This document shows, piece after piece, positions 1 through 9,366 of a stretch of DNA of 64,000 nt. Under the pieces are notes generated by a model, which was given only the letters and a program-made list of their open reading frames with translations, searched no databases and was not told the DNA's origin. Numbering within the stretch: position 1 is the stretch's first letter; every line of letters begins with the position of its first letter. The stretch lies in assembly GCF_036199905.1 (NCBI RefSeq), contig NZ_CP108109.1, positions 7,258,501 through 7,322,500 of the forward strand, written 5' to 3'. The stretch comes from Streptomyces sp. NBC_00223 (GTDB lineage Bacteria; Actinomycetota; Actinomycetes; Streptomycetales; Streptomycetaceae). The translations under genes and the position numbers were made by a program.

Positions 1-1
1 C

Positions 2-295
2 GCCGCCGTACTGGCCAATGTGATCAACAACCTGCCCGCCGTACTGGCGCTGCTCCCGATCGCCGCCGCGGGCGGCCCGGGACCCGTGCTCGCGGTCCTG
101 ATCGGGGTGAACCTCGGCCCCAACCTCGGCTACGCGGGCTCGCTGGCCACCCTGCTGTGGCGCCGGGTGCTGCGCGAGCACGGCACGGACGCCTCACTGC
201 GCACCTTCACCCGGCTCGGCCTGCTCACCGTGCCGCCGACGCTGCTCGCGTCCACGGTGGGGCTGTGGGCCGCCCTGCGTCTCACCGGGACCTAG
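2..295 (+). CDS. ArsB/SLC13-type anion permease, C-terminal part only
   Basis: The open frame enters from the left edge and ends at 295, so only about 97 C-terminal residues are visible. They contain the NNLPAV motif followed by VLIGVNLGPNLGY and the run GSLATLLWRRVLR, which are typical of the last segments of ArsB/SLC13 (arsenite or dicarboxylate) permeases, and then a final hydrophobic helix. A GTG at 20 lies inside the motif and is not a real start. The substrate cannot be assigned from this part alone. Confidence 0.75.
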   Translation, partial: AAVLANVINNLPAVLALLPIAAAGGPGPVLAVLIGVNLGPNLGYAGSLATLLWRRVLREHGTDASLRTFTRLGLLTVPPTLLASTVGLWAALRLTGT

Positions 296-540
296 CCCGT
301 CACCCGGACGGGGAGGGCCGCCGGCCGTGGACCCGGGCGCGGAGCTGGGTAAGGATCAGGAAAAGAGCCCTGGTGACGGGGGGACGCCGATCGGGCATAC
401 TCCAACCGCCGGACTCGTTGATCACCCCGCGCCGTGACCCGGCGCGGGAGCCATCGGGTCCGGGGTACCGACCCATCGGAAGGCCCCGCCACACCCACGG
501 CGGCCGCCACCGTCGCCCCCTACCGGGAGGATGTGCCGCC

Positions 541-1719
541 ATGCCGCAGCAAGCCCCGCAGCCGGTTCTCCGGCAACTGCCCACCGAGGAAGCCCGCGAC
601 CTGCTGGCGCTCACCCGTGAGATGGCCCAGCGGGAGATCGCCCCCGCCGCGGCCGCCGAGGAGGACGCCGGGCACTTCCCGCGCGAGACCTTCCGCGTGA
701 TCGGCCGGGCCGGCCTGCTCGGCCTGCCGTACTCCGAGGAGTACGGCGGCGGCGGACAGCCGTACGAGGTCTATCTCCAGGTGCTCGAAGAGCTGGCCGC
801 GGCCCGGCTGACGGTCGGGCTCGGGGTGAGCGTCCACACGCTGGCGTGCCACGCCCTGGCCGGCTTCGGCTCCAAGGAGCAGCGGGCCGACCACCTGCCC
901 GGCATGCTCGGCGGCGAGCAGCTGGGCGCGTACTGCCTGTCGGAGCCCACCTCCGGCTCCGACGCGGCGAGCCTGCGCACCAAGGCCGTGCGCGACGGCG
1001 ACACCTGGACCCTTGACGGCACCAAGGCGTGGATCACCCACGGCGGCGTCGCCGACTTCTACACCGTGCTGGCCCGCAGCGGCGGCGAGGGCGCGCGCGG
1101 CATCTCGGCGTATCTCGTACCGGGCGACGCGCCGGGTCTGTCCGCGGCCGCGCCCGAGCGGAAGATGGGCATGAAGGGTTCGCCGACCGCCCAGGTGAAC
1201 TTCGACGCGGTGAGCGTGCCCGACGCCCGGCGGATCGGCGAGGAGGGGCAGGGCTTCGCCATCGCGCTGTCCGCCCTGGACTCCGGCCGGCTCGGGATCG
1301 CGGCCTGCGCGATCGGCGTGGCCCAGGCGGCGCTGGACGCGGCGCTCGCCTACGTCATGGAACGCCGGCAGTTCGCCCGGCCGATCGCCGACTTCCAGGG
1401 GCTGCGCTTCATGCTCGCCGACATGGCGACGAGGACCGAGGCGGGCCGCGCGCTCTATCTGACGGCGGCCCGGCTGCGGGACGCGGGCCTGCCCTTCTCC
1501 CGGCAGGCCGCGATGGCCAAGCTCTTCTGCACCGACACCGCGATGCAGGTGACCACCGACGCCGTACAGCTGCTCGGCGGCTACGGCTACACCGCGGACT
1601 TCCCCGTCGAGCGCTACATGCGCGAGGCGAAGGTGCTGCAGATCGTCGAGGGCACCAACCAGATCCAGCGGATGGTCATCGCCCGCCACCTGGTGGGACC
1701 GGAGTCCAGGGACGCGTAG
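541..1719 (+). CDS. acyl-CoA dehydrogenase
   Basis: A 392-residue protein, the usual length for a soluble FAD-dependent acyl-CoA dehydrogenase, which makes the trans-2 double bond in acyl-CoA during fatty or branched-chain acid breakdown. Visible motifs are YCLSEPTSGSDAAS (FAD/substrate loop), KAWITHGG, RRQFARPI and LLGGYGYTADFPVERYMR. The catalytic glutamate is expected in QIVEGTNQIQ near residue 370. The ATG at 541 is chosen because GGGAGG lies about 10 nt upstream. It stands alone: the next gene is on the other strand. Chain-length or branched-chain specificity cannot be read from the sequence. Confidence 0.93.
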   Translation: MPQQAPQPVLRQLPTEEARDLLALTREMAQREIAPAAAAEEDAGHFPRETFRVIGRAGLLGLPYSEEYGGGGQPYEVYLQVLEELAAARLTVGLGVSVHTLACHALAGFGSKEQRADHLPGMLGGEQLGAYCLSEPTSGSDAASLRTKAVRDGDTWTLDGTKAWITHGGVADFYTVLARSGGEGARGISAYLVPGDAPGLSAAAPERKMGMKGSPTAQVNFDAVSVPDARRIGEEGQGFAIALSALDSGRLGIAACAIGVAQAALDAALAYVMERRQFARPIADFQGLRFMLADMATRTEAGRALYLTAARLRDAGLPFSRQAAMAKLFCTDTAMQVTTDAVQLLGGYGYTADFPVERYMREAKVLQIVEGTNQIQRMVIARHLVGPESRDA

Positions 1720-1997
1720 CCGGGGCCCGGCGTGGGCTCGGGCGGGCGTCTGCGCGGCGCTCGGGCGGGAGTCCGTCCTGAGCTTCGCCGGAGTCCCGGC
1801 GTGGCCCGCACGGGCCTTCGACGGGCCTTCACGGGGGCTTCGGCGGCTCTCCCGGACCTCGGCGGGGCTCTCACCCGGCCGTGACGGGGGCTCGGGAGGC
1901 TCCACAAGGGCTTCCGGCGGCTTCACGCCGCCGCGGCTCGGGAGCGCTCCGGCGGGACTTTCGCGGTGCGGGCCGGAACCGGTGTCCGGCCCGCGCC

Positions 1998-2453
1998 TCA
2001 GGCCGCCAGTCGCTGTCCGGGCACCCGTACCGGCCGCAGCGGCCGGGAGCCGGGCCCTCCCACGTGGGAGAACGGCTGGGTACGCCAGTCGAGCCCGGCG
2101 GGCAGCGTGAGCAGCGTCGCCAGCTCCTGCTCGGCGTCCGCGCCTTCTCCGTCGAGCGGCCTGGCGTCCGTCACCGCGCGGCCGGAGCCCACGCAGACGG
2201 TCAGACCGAACGGGTTCCACGGCGTCGGGCACATGGCGTGCTCCGGCAGGCTCTCGTCGTCGGCGAGGACGGCGATCGGCCGCGCGCAGTCGGGGCAGTA
2301 GACCGTCAGGGCGTCCCCGAACTCCTCGTCGAAGACCTCATCGGCCTCCTCGGTCTCCGCGACCAGGGCGGCGAGCACGGAATCGCGTTCGTGCCCCTCC
2401 TCGAAGTCCGGCTGGATCCGGTCACTGCGGCTGTGGCGCACATGGTTACGCAT
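1998..2453 (-). CDS. conserved hypothetical protein with a CPDC zinc-type motif
   Basis: A 151-residue soluble protein. An acidic stretch (about residues 20-45) is followed by YCPDCARPIAVL and a further cysteine in AMCPTPWNP, which could bind a metal ion. No catalytic family is recognised. The start is preceded by AAGGGGGAA on the minus strand at a good distance. It is transcribed divergently from the alditol oxidase gene, with about 300 bp between the two starts. Function unknown. Confidence 0.7.
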   Translation of the reverse strand: MRNHVRHSRSDRIQPDFEEGHERDSVLAALVAETEEADEVFDEEFGDALTVYCPDCARPIAVLADDESLPEHAMCPTPWNPFGLTVCVGSGRAVTDARPLDGEGADAEQELATLLTLPAGLDWRTQPFSHVGGPGSRPLRPVRVPGQRLAA

Positions 2454-2749
2454 GCTGCGTTCCCCCTTGGGTGAATGGCCTCATCGGGCCGGCCCGGCTT
2501 CACGCTCTCGGCCATAGCGAGCACTTCCCGCCGTGCTACGCGTGTAATCGCGCCACCGGAAGCCCCGGGGGCGCACGCCGTGTGGCCTTCGTCACATTGT
2601 GTGCGCGCGTGACATGTGCGCCCCCGCGGTGCTCCCGCGCACCCCCTCCGCGCCTCTGGGCGTACCCGCCCCTCCGTCCCCAGGACCTGGGCCTTGTACG
2701 GTGTCGGGGGCGAGGCCGGTACGGGCCCGCCGACTGGCGGAAACGGCGG

Positions 2750-3994
2750 ATGATGCGAACCAACTGGGCGGGAAATCTCACCTTTTCGGCGCAGCGGGTG
2801 CACCGCCCCGCGCACCTGGACGAACTGCGCGCGCTGGTCGCGGGCAGCCCCCGGGTCAAGGCCCTCGGCAGCGGCCACTCCTTCAGCGACGTCGCCGACA
2901 CCGACGGCGTCCTGATCGACGTCGCCGCCCTGCCCGCGCGGATCGACATCGACAGCGCCGCGGCCACCGTCCGGGTCGCCGCCGGAGTGCGCTACGCCGA
3001 ACTCGCCGCCGAACTCTGGGCCCACGGCTTCGCGCTGCCCAACCTGGCGTCCCTGCCGCACATTTCGGTGGCCGGCTCGGTGGCCACCGGCACGCACGGC
3101 TCCGGCGACGCCAACGGCGGCCTGGGCACCTCGGTCCGCGCCCTCGAACTCGTCACCGCCGACGGCGACATCCGCGCCTTCAGCCGCGAGGAGGAGCCCG
3201 ACCTCTTCGAAGGGGCCGTGGTCTCCCTCGGCGCCCTGGGCGTCGTCACCCACCTCACGCTCGATGTCGTCCCCGCCTTCCGGATCCGCCAACGGGTCCG
3301 TACCGGCCTCGAACTCGCCGACGCCACCGCGCACTTCGACGCGATCACCGGGGCCGCGTACAGCGTCAGCCTCTTCACCGACTGGCGGGCGCCGCGCTTC
3401 ACGCAGGTGTGGCTCAAGCAGCTCGACGGGGCCCCCGACCCCGAACTTCCCTGGACCGCGCCCGCCACCGGGCCGCTGCACCCCGTCCCCGGCGCGGACC
3501 CCGTGCACTGCACCGCGCAGGACGGCCTGCCCGGCCCCTGGCACGAGCGGCTGCCGCACTTCCGGCCCGGTTTCACGCCCAGCAGCGGCGAGGAGTTGCA
3601 GTCCGAGTACCTGGTGCCCCGCGCGCACGCCCTGGCCGCCCTGGACGCGCTCTCCGGGCTGCGCGAGGCCATCGCCCCGGTGCTCCAGATCTGCGAGGTC
3701 CGTACGGTCGCCGCCGACCGGCTGTGGCTGAGCCCCGCGTACGGGCGGGACACCGTGGGACTGCACTTCACCTGGGTCAAGGACCCGGTCTCGGTCACCC
3801 CGGTGCTGGCCCGGGTCGAGGCCGCCCTCGCGCCCTTCGAGCCGCGGCCGCACTGGGGCAAGCTCTTCACCACCGACCCCGGGCGGGTGCGCGACGCCTA
3901 CCCTCGGATGGCCGACTTCCGGGCACTGGCCGAACGGACCGACCCGGCGGGGAAGTTCACCAACGCCTTCCTGCGGCGGGTGCTGCACCCGTGA
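2750..3994 (+). CDS. aldO: alditol oxidase (FAD-dependent xylitol/sorbitol oxidase)
   Basis: The 414-residue protein resembles S. coelicolor alditol oxidase along its length as I recall that sequence. It starts with TNWAGNLTFSA, carries the flavin motif LGSGHSFSD (His43 would hold the covalent FAD), then LPHISVAGSVATGTHGSG, SYSVSLFTDWR, QVWLKQLDG, LQSEYLVPR, RTVAADRLWLSPAYGRD and the C-terminal WGKLFTTDP and DPAGKFTNAFLR. The family oxidises terminal hydroxyls of polyols to aldoses with release of hydrogen peroxide, in the cytoplasm. Tandem ATGs (2750, 2753) follow a weak GGCGG. Substrate preference is inferred from similarity. Confidence 0.9.
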   Translation: MMRTNWAGNLTFSAQRVHRPAHLDELRALVAGSPRVKALGSGHSFSDVADTDGVLIDVAALPARIDIDSAAATVRVAAGVRYAELAAELWAHGFALPNLASLPHISVAGSVATGTHGSGDANGGLGTSVRALELVTADGDIRAFSREEEPDLFEGAVVSLGALGVVTHLTLDVVPAFRIRQRVRTGLELADATAHFDAITGAAYSVSLFTDWRAPRFTQVWLKQLDGAPDPELPWTAPATGPLHPVPGADPVHCTAQDGLPGPWHERLPHFRPGFTPSSGEELQSEYLVPRAHALAALDALSGLREAIAPVLQICEVRTVAADRLWLSPAYGRDTVGLHFTWVKDPVSVTPVLARVEAALAPFEPRPHWGKLFTTDPGRVRDAYPRMADFRALAERTDPAGKFTNAFLRRVLHP

Positions 3995-4164
3995 GCCGGG
4001 CCGTACCGGAGTCCGCGCCCGGGACCGTACCCGGGGGCCCGCCCGCAGCCGTGCCTGAGGCCGCGCCCGGGGCCGTACCGCCGGCCCTTCCCGGGGCCGG
4101 GCGGGCGCGTGACCGGGGCGCACCCATGACGGAGACGTCCCCGATGCCGGTAAGGTCAACCGCT

Positions 4165-4605
4165 GTGGAGGAGCTGGACCGGCACATCGTGGAACTTCTC
4201 GTCGCCGACGGGCGGATGAGCTACACCGACCTGGGCAAGGCCACGGGCCTGTCCACCTCGGCGGTGCACCAGCGCGTGCGCAGACTGGAGCAGCGCGGGG
4301 TGATCCGGGGCTACGCCGCCCTGATCGACCCCGAGTCGGTCGGCCTCTCGCTCACCGCGTTCATCTCGGTCAAGCCCTTCGACCCCAGCGCCCCCGACGA
4401 CATCGCCGACCGGCTCGCGGACATCGCCGAGATCGAGGCGTGCCACAGCGTCGCGGGCGACGAGAACTACATCCTCAAGGTCCGGGTCGCCACCCCGATC
4501 GAGCTGGAGCACCTGCTCGGCCGGATCCGCAGCCAGGCCGGGGTCTCCACCCGCACCACCGTGGTCCTCTCCACGGCGTACGAGGCCCGGCCCCCGCACA
4601 TCTGA
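4165..4605 (+). CDS. Lrp/AsnC-family transcriptional regulator
   Basis: The 146-residue form has the classic layout: an N-terminal winged helix-turn-helix (LDRHIVELLVADGRMSYTDLGKATGLSTSAVHQRVRRLEQRGVIRGY split over residues 3-50) and a C-terminal RAM/ligand-sensing domain (residues 60-140, with VAGDENYILKVRV and STRTTVVLSTAYE). Such proteins bind DNA as oligomers and usually respond to amino acids. The GTG at 4165 is chosen because TAAGGT at 4151-4156 looks like a -10 box placed for a leaderless transcript. In-frame ATGs at 4126 and 4144 are alternatives. The amidohydrolase gene follows 65 bp downstream and may be co-regulated. Confidence 0.88.
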   Translation: MEELDRHIVELLVADGRMSYTDLGKATGLSTSAVHQRVRRLEQRGVIRGYAALIDPESVGLSLTAFISVKPFDPSAPDDIADRLADIAEIEACHSVAGDENYILKVRVATPIELEHLLGRIRSQAGVSTRTTVVLSTAYEARPPHI

Positions 4606-4670
4606 CCGGACGGACCACGAGACCCGACCCGGCACCCCCGACGGCCGCCGCGGGGGAGAGACTGTTCCCC

Positions 4671-6344
4671 ATGCACCACACCTCCGGGGCGCCGGCCCCC
4701 CTCACGGCAGCCACCCCTGACCACCCGCCGACCGGCACCGTGCTGCTGCGCGGGGGCTTCGTCTACAGCCCCGCCGACCCGTTCGCCACCGCCATGGTGG
4801 TGGACGGCGACACCGTCGCCTGGGTCGGTTCCGAAGGGGCCGCGGACTCCTTCGCCGACGGCGTCGATTCCGTCGTCCAGCTCGAAGGCGCCCTGGTCAC
4901 CCCGGCGTTCACCGACGCCCATGTGCACACCACCGCGACCGGGCTCGCCCTCACCGGCCTCGACCTGACCGGCGTCCGCACCCTGACCGAGGCGCTGGCC
5001 CGTACCGCCGCACACGCCGCCGCCAACCCCGGCGACCGGGTGCTGCTCGGCCACGGCTGGGACGAGACCGGCTGGCCCGAGCGGCGCCCGCCGACCCGCG
5101 CCGAGCTGGACGAGGCGGTCGGCGGCCGGCCGGTCTATCTGACCCGCACCGATGTGCACTCCGCGGTGGTCAGCAGCGCCCTGCTCGACCTCGTCCCCGG
5201 GGTCGCCGAGCTGTCCGGCTTCGACCCGCGGGCGCCGCTGACCGCCGACGCCCACCACGCGGCGCGGCGGGCCGCGTACGCCGCCGTGACCCCCGGTCAG
5301 CGGGCCGCCGCCCAGCGGGCCGCGCTGCGGCACGCCGCCGCCCAGGGCATCGGCACCCTGCACGAGTGCGCGGGCCCCGACATCTCCTCCGAGGACGACC
5401 TGACCGGGCTGCTGGCCCTCGCCGGGGACCCGGAGCCGGGACCGCGGGTCTTCGGCTACTGGGCGCAGGCCGTGAGCACCCCCGCCGACCTGGACCGTCT
5501 CCATGACCTCGGCGCGGTCGGGGCGGGCGGCGACCTCTTCGTGGACGGCTCCCTCGGCTCCCGTACCGCCTGGCTGCACGCGCCCTACGCCGACGCCCCG
5601 CACACCGGCGTGGCCCACCTCGACCACGAGACCGTCGCCCGCCATCTGACGCTCTGCTCACAGGCCGGGGTCCAGGCCGGCTTCCACGCCATCGGCGACG
5701 CGGCGATCAGCGCGGTGGTCTCCGGCGTACGGGCCGCCGCCGAGGCCGTCGGGCTCGACCGGGTACGGGCGCTGCGGCACCGCGTGGAGCACGCCGAACT
5801 GATGACCGACGAGACGATCGCGGCCTTCGCCGAATTCGGCCTGGTCGCCTCCGTGCAGCCCGCCTTCGACGCGGCCTGGGGCGGCGCCGACGGCATGTAC
5901 GCCCAGCGGCTCGGCGCCGAGCGGGCCGCCGCGCTCAACCCCTTCGCCGCCATGACCCGCGCGGGCGTGCCGCTGGTCCTAGGCTCCGACAGCCCAGTCA
6001 CCCCGCTCGACCCGTGGGGCGCGGTACGGGCCGCCGCCTTCCACCGCACGCCCGGCCACCGCATCTCCGCCCGGGCCGCGTTCAACGCCCACACCCGCGG
6101 CGGCTGGCGGGCCGTCGGCCGCGACGACGCCGGCGTGCTCGTGCCCGGGGCGCCCGCCGACTACGCCGTCTGGCGGGTCGGCGACCTCGTGGTGCAGACA
6201 CCCGACGAGCGGGTCGCCAACTGGTCCACCGACCCCCGCTCCGGCACCCCCGGCCTGCCCGATCTGACCCCGGGCGGTGATCTGCCGACCGCGCTGCGTA
6301 CGGTGGTCGGCGGGCGTACGGTCCACGCGCGGCCGAACGGGTGA
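4671..6344 (+). CDS. amidohydrolase (YtcJ-like, amidohydrolase_3 family)
   Basis: A 557-residue cytoplasmic metal-dependent hydrolase. The N-terminal beta-sandwich is followed by the metal site FTDAHVHTTATG. Further markers of the family are LFVDGSLGSRTAWL, FHAIGDAAI, HRVEHAELM, VASVQPAFD and LGSDSPVTPLDPWGAVRAAAF. These enzymes hydrolyse C-N bonds in amides, imides or formamides, and most members have no known substrate. GGGGGAGA lies about 12 nt before the ATG. A large repeat array fills the space behind the gene. Confidence 0.9.
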   Translation: MHHTSGAPAPLTAATPDHPPTGTVLLRGGFVYSPADPFATAMVVDGDTVAWVGSEGAADSFADGVDSVVQLEGALVTPAFTDAHVHTTATGLALTGLDLTGVRTLTEALARTAAHAAANPGDRVLLGHGWDETGWPERRPPTRAELDEAVGGRPVYLTRTDVHSAVVSSALLDLVPGVAELSGFDPRAPLTADAHHAARRAAYAAVTPGQRAAAQRAALRHAAAQGIGTLHECAGPDISSEDDLTGLLALAGDPEPGPRVFGYWAQAVSTPADLDRLHDLGAVGAGGDLFVDGSLGSRTAWLHAPYADAPHTGVAHLDHETVARHLTLCSQAGVQAGFHAIGDAAISAVVSGVRAAAEAVGLDRVRALRHRVEHAELMTDETIAAFAEFGLVASVQPAFDAAWGGADGMYAQRLGAERAAALNPFAAMTRAGVPLVLGSDSPVTPLDPWGAVRAAAFHRTPGHRISARAAFNAHTRGGWRAVGRDDAGVLVPGAPADYAVWRVGDLVVQTPDERVANWSTDPRSGTPGLPDLTPGGDLPTALRTVVGGRTVHARPNG

Positions 6345-7671
6345 GCGGAGGTTGCCGCATGCGTCCGAACGGTGTGCCCTCGGCCTGTCGCGGCAGGCCG
6401 CAAGGCACTGCACTGACCTGCTGATTTGGTGAAAGTCCGCAGGTCAAAGGGGTGTTGACAGTTGCTGGTCGGAGGCGAGTAGGTTCGGCCGAGTCCACCA
6501 CAGGACGTCGGACCGGGGGCTCTCCGCGGTTGCGTCGAACGTCGCTGGGCCATGGGGCGCCGCGCCGCACGGGCGCGCCGCCACTGGCAGCCAGGTCCAG
6601 CGCCCGCGACGCGGAACGCGGGGGCTCTTCCCACCACCCCGGGAGGGGACGGCGGGGAGTGCCGCCCGATCGACAGGTGTGACCCGGGAAGGGCCCGGAC
6701 GCCCAGTAGACAACGGCCTCGGTGCCGACCCGCAGCCAGCGGGTCCCAGGTCGGCCCGAAGGTCGTCCGGGCCCGTTCCGCGATATGCCCTGCGGGCGGC
6801 TTGGGGGGACTGGGGCGGCGTTCTCTCTCGCCTGCGGCGGGGCGGGTGGCCCTGGCGGGCCCGGCGTGGCGTTGACCCCTGTAGGGCGGTTCGGCACCGC
6901 CGGGCTGCTTCGTCTCGCGTCCCGCCGTCGCGGCGGGGAGAAGTTGGCCCTTGGGGCCTGGCTCGGCGTGGGGCCGCTGACGGGCGGTTCGGCACCGCCG
7001 GGGTGCTTCGTCTCGCGTCCCGCCGTTGCGGCGGGGAGGAGATTGGCCCTTCGGGCCGGGGCGCGCGGTGGGCCGCGGTCTGCCGTCGCGGCGGGGAGGA
7101 GATCGGCCCTGGCGGGCCTGGCGTGGCGTTGACCCCTGTAGGGCGGTTCGGCACCGCCGGGCTGCTTCGTCTCGCGTCCCGCCGTCGCGGCGGGGGAGAG
7201 ATTGGCCCTTCGGGCCGGGTGTGGCGTTGGCCTCTGTAGGGCGGTATGGCACCGCCGGGCTGCTTCGTCTCGCGTCCCGCCGTCGCGGCGGGGAGGAGAT
7301 TGGCCCTCCGGGCCGGGTGTGGCGTTGGCCTCTGTAGGGCGGTATGGCACCGCCGGGCTGCTTCGTCTCGCGTCCCGCCGTCGCGGCGGGGAAAAGTTGG
7401 CCCTTGGGGCCGGGGCGGTGGTGGGCCGCGTCCCGGCCCCGGGGAGGAATTCGGCCGGTGGGGCGCGTCCCGCCGTCGCGGCGGGGAGGAGATTGGCCCT
7501 TCGGGGCCGTTCCGCTGCGGCGGGCCCCGCGCGAGGCCCGGCGTATGCGGCCGGTGGGGCGGGCGCGGATGGCGGGAAAGGGGTGGGAACGGCGGGCTGA
7601 CGTCCTTCCCGGGGCCCACAGGAGGTACCGTCACCTTCCACCACCTCTTCACCTGCAGGAAGGCCGCGAAC
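6345..7671. repeat. Non-coding region with tandem array A: about seven copies of a 98-bp palindromic unit
   Basis: This 1.3-kb gap holds no gene I can support. Between about 6871 and 7510 a unit is repeated head to tail. Its core CCCGCCG-TCG-CGGCGGG starts at 6921, 7019, 7080 (shortened), 7178, 7276, 7374 and 7469, giving a period of 98 bp with one shortened copy. Each full unit carries three inverted repeats: GGCGGT..ACCGCC, the CCCGCCG/CGGCGGG core, and GGCCCTTCGGGCC. Open frames here are by-products of the GC-rich repeat. The first 500 bp (6345-6870) lack the unit and show nothing identifiable. The array ends about 160 bp before the lnt start. Confidence 0.9.
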
Positions 7672-9366
7672 GTGCGCCTGCGCCCCGCCCCCGACCCCGC
7701 GGCGCCCCCGGCCGGGCCCGGCCGGGGACCGGGACCCGCCGCCGAGGCCGTTGTCACCGCGCCGCCCCCCGAAGGCGGGCCCGGCCCGGCCTCGCGGTGG
7801 CGGCGGCTGCGCGCGGTCGCCCGCCGGGCCGCGCCCGGCACGGCCGTGGCCGTCGTCTCCGGTCTCGCCCTGACCCTGGCGTTCCCGCCGTTCGACGTGT
7901 GGCCGCTGTCGATCGTCGCGGTCGCCGCGCTGTCCCTGCTGATGCGCGGCCGGACCGTGGGTCAGGGCGCCTGGCTGGGCTTCGCGTTCGCGCTGCCGTT
8001 CTTCATCTGGCTGCTGGCCTGGCTGCGCGTGGTCGGCTGGGACGCGGTCGTGGGTCTTTCGGCCATCGAGGCGGCCTTCGTCGCCTCGCTCGGCGCCTGC
8101 CTCGTGCTCAGCCAGAAGCTCCCCGGCTGGCCGCTGTGGGCCGCGTGCCTGTGGGTGGCCGAGGAACTGGCCCGCGACCGGCTGCCGTTCGGCGGCTTCC
8201 CGTGGGGCCGCCTCGCCTTCGCCAACACCGGCTCCCCGTACACCCCGCTCGCCGCGCTCGGCGGCGCCCCGCTGGTCAGCTTCGCGGTCGCGCTCAGCGG
8301 CACCCTGCTGGCCGCCGCCGCGCTCGCCGCCGTACGGCTGTGGAGGCGTCAGGGGGCCCTGCGTACGGCCCTGCCGGGGGCCGGCGCGCTCGTCCTGTCC
8401 GGGGCCGTGCTCTGCGCGGGCCTGCTCGTACCGGTGCACACCAATGCCACCGACCACGTACGCATCGCCGTCGTGCAGGGCGACGTCCAGCAGCCCGGGA
8501 TGCACTTCCTGGGCCGGCCGATGATGATCCTCGACAACCATGTCCGGGCCACCCTCAAGCTCGCCGCCGACATCAAGGCCGGCCGGGTGCCCAAGCCCGA
8601 CCTGGTGCTGTGGCCGGAGAACTCCTCCGACCTGGACCCCTTCTCCAACCCGGCCGCGTACGACAAGATCACCCAGGCCGTGCAGGCGGTCGGCGTGCCC
8701 GTACTCGTCGGCGCCCTGGTCGACGGCCCGGACAAGACCCACGTGCAGAACGAGGGCATCGTCTGGGACCCGGTCACCGGCCCCGGCGCCCACTACACCA
8801 AGCAGCACCCCGTGCCCTTCGGCGAGTACGTGCCCTTCCGCGCCCAGCTCACCAAGGTCATCCACCGCCTCGACGAGATCCCGCGCGACTTCTACCCCGG
8901 CAAGGGCACCGGCGTGCTGCGGATCGGCCCGGCCCGGCTGGGCGACGTCATCTGCTTCGAGGTGGCCTACGACGGCATCGTGCGCGACACCGTGAACGCC
9001 GGCGCCCGGGCCATCGTCGTACAGACCAACAACGCCACCTACGGACGTACCGGACAGCCCGAACAGCAGCTCGCCATGTCCAGGCTGCGCGCGATCGAGC
9101 ACGGCCGGGCCGTGGTCACCGCGGCCACCAGCGGGATCAGCGCGATTGTCGCGCCGGATGGGAAGATCGAGCAGCGCAGCGCGGAGTTCACTCAGCAGGT
9201 ACTCAGTGCCGATATCCCGCTGCGCGACGAGAAAACCGTCGCCGATCGCGTCGGTGCGGTGCCGGAGTGGACTCTCGCTATCGTGGGGCTCCTGTCCTGT
9301 GCGGCCGCTGTCGCGATCGGCAGGCGCGACCGCGACCGCACGGCGAAAGGGCAAAGGCAGCAGTGA
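7672..9366 (+). CDS. lnt: apolipoprotein N-acyltransferase
   Basis: A 564-residue polytopic membrane protein with an N-terminal proline-rich tail, hydrophobic segments over about residues 50-240, and a nitrilase-type periplasmic-side domain. The Glu-Lys-Cys triad is visible: WPENSS (Glu316), YTKQHPVPFGEY (Lys377) and ICFEVAYDG (Cys428). The enzyme transfers an acyl chain to the N-terminal cysteine of lipoproteins at the outer face of the membrane. The GTG at 7672 follows GCAGGAAGG. Frames reaching further upstream run into the repeat array and are rejected. The stop overlaps the ppm1 start (GTGA), indicating translational coupling. Confidence 0.93.
   Translation: MRLRPAPDPAAPPAGPGRGPGPAAEAVVTAPPPEGGPGPASRWRRLRAVARRAAPGTAVAVVSGLALTLAFPPFDVWPLSIVAVAALSLLMRGRTVGQGAWLGFAFALPFFIWLLAWLRVVGWDAVVGLSAIEAAFVASLGACLVLSQKLPGWPLWAACLWVAEELARDRLPFGGFPWGRLAFANTGSPYTPLAALGGAPLVSFAVALSGTLLAAAALAAVRLWRRQGALRTALPGAGALVLSGAVLCAGLLVPVHTNATDHVRIAVVQGDVQQPGMHFLGRPMMILDNHVRATLKLAADIKAGRVPKPDLVLWPENSSDLDPFSNPAAYDKITQAVQAVGVPVLVGALVDGPDKTHVQNEGIVWDPVTGPGAHYTKQHPVPFGEYVPFRAQLTKVIHRLDEIPRDFYPGKGTGVLRIGPARLGDVICFEVAYDGIVRDTVNAGARAIVVQTNNATYGRTGQPEQQLAMSRLRAIEHGRAVVTAATSGISAIVAPDGKIEQRSAEFTQQVLSADIPLRDEKTVADRVGAVPEWTLAIVGLLSCAAAVAIGRRDRDRTAKGQRQQ

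Noticed and set aside
1936..1952. CGGGAGCGCTCCGG, close to the CebR box TGGGAGCGCTCCCA
   Set aside because: It lies between two 3' ends rather than upstream of a gene, and the outer bases do not match. Chance is likely in this sequence.
520..2232. Long minus-strand open frame opposite the acyl-CoA dehydrogenase
   Set aside because: It is the antisense shadow of a strongly supported gene, typical for DNA of this GC content.
6452..7670. Long open frames on both strands across the repeat array
   Set aside because: They exist in several frames at once, follow the 98-bp GC-rich repeat, lack ribosome sites and codon bias, and match no family.
7246..7671. N-terminal extension of the lnt frame into the array
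   Set aside because: The extension is translated repeat. Lnt homology begins after the GTG at 7672, which has a GGAAGG site.
6345..7671. CRISPR array
   Set aside because: The whole 98-bp unit is repeated with no variable spacers, and no cas gene is near.
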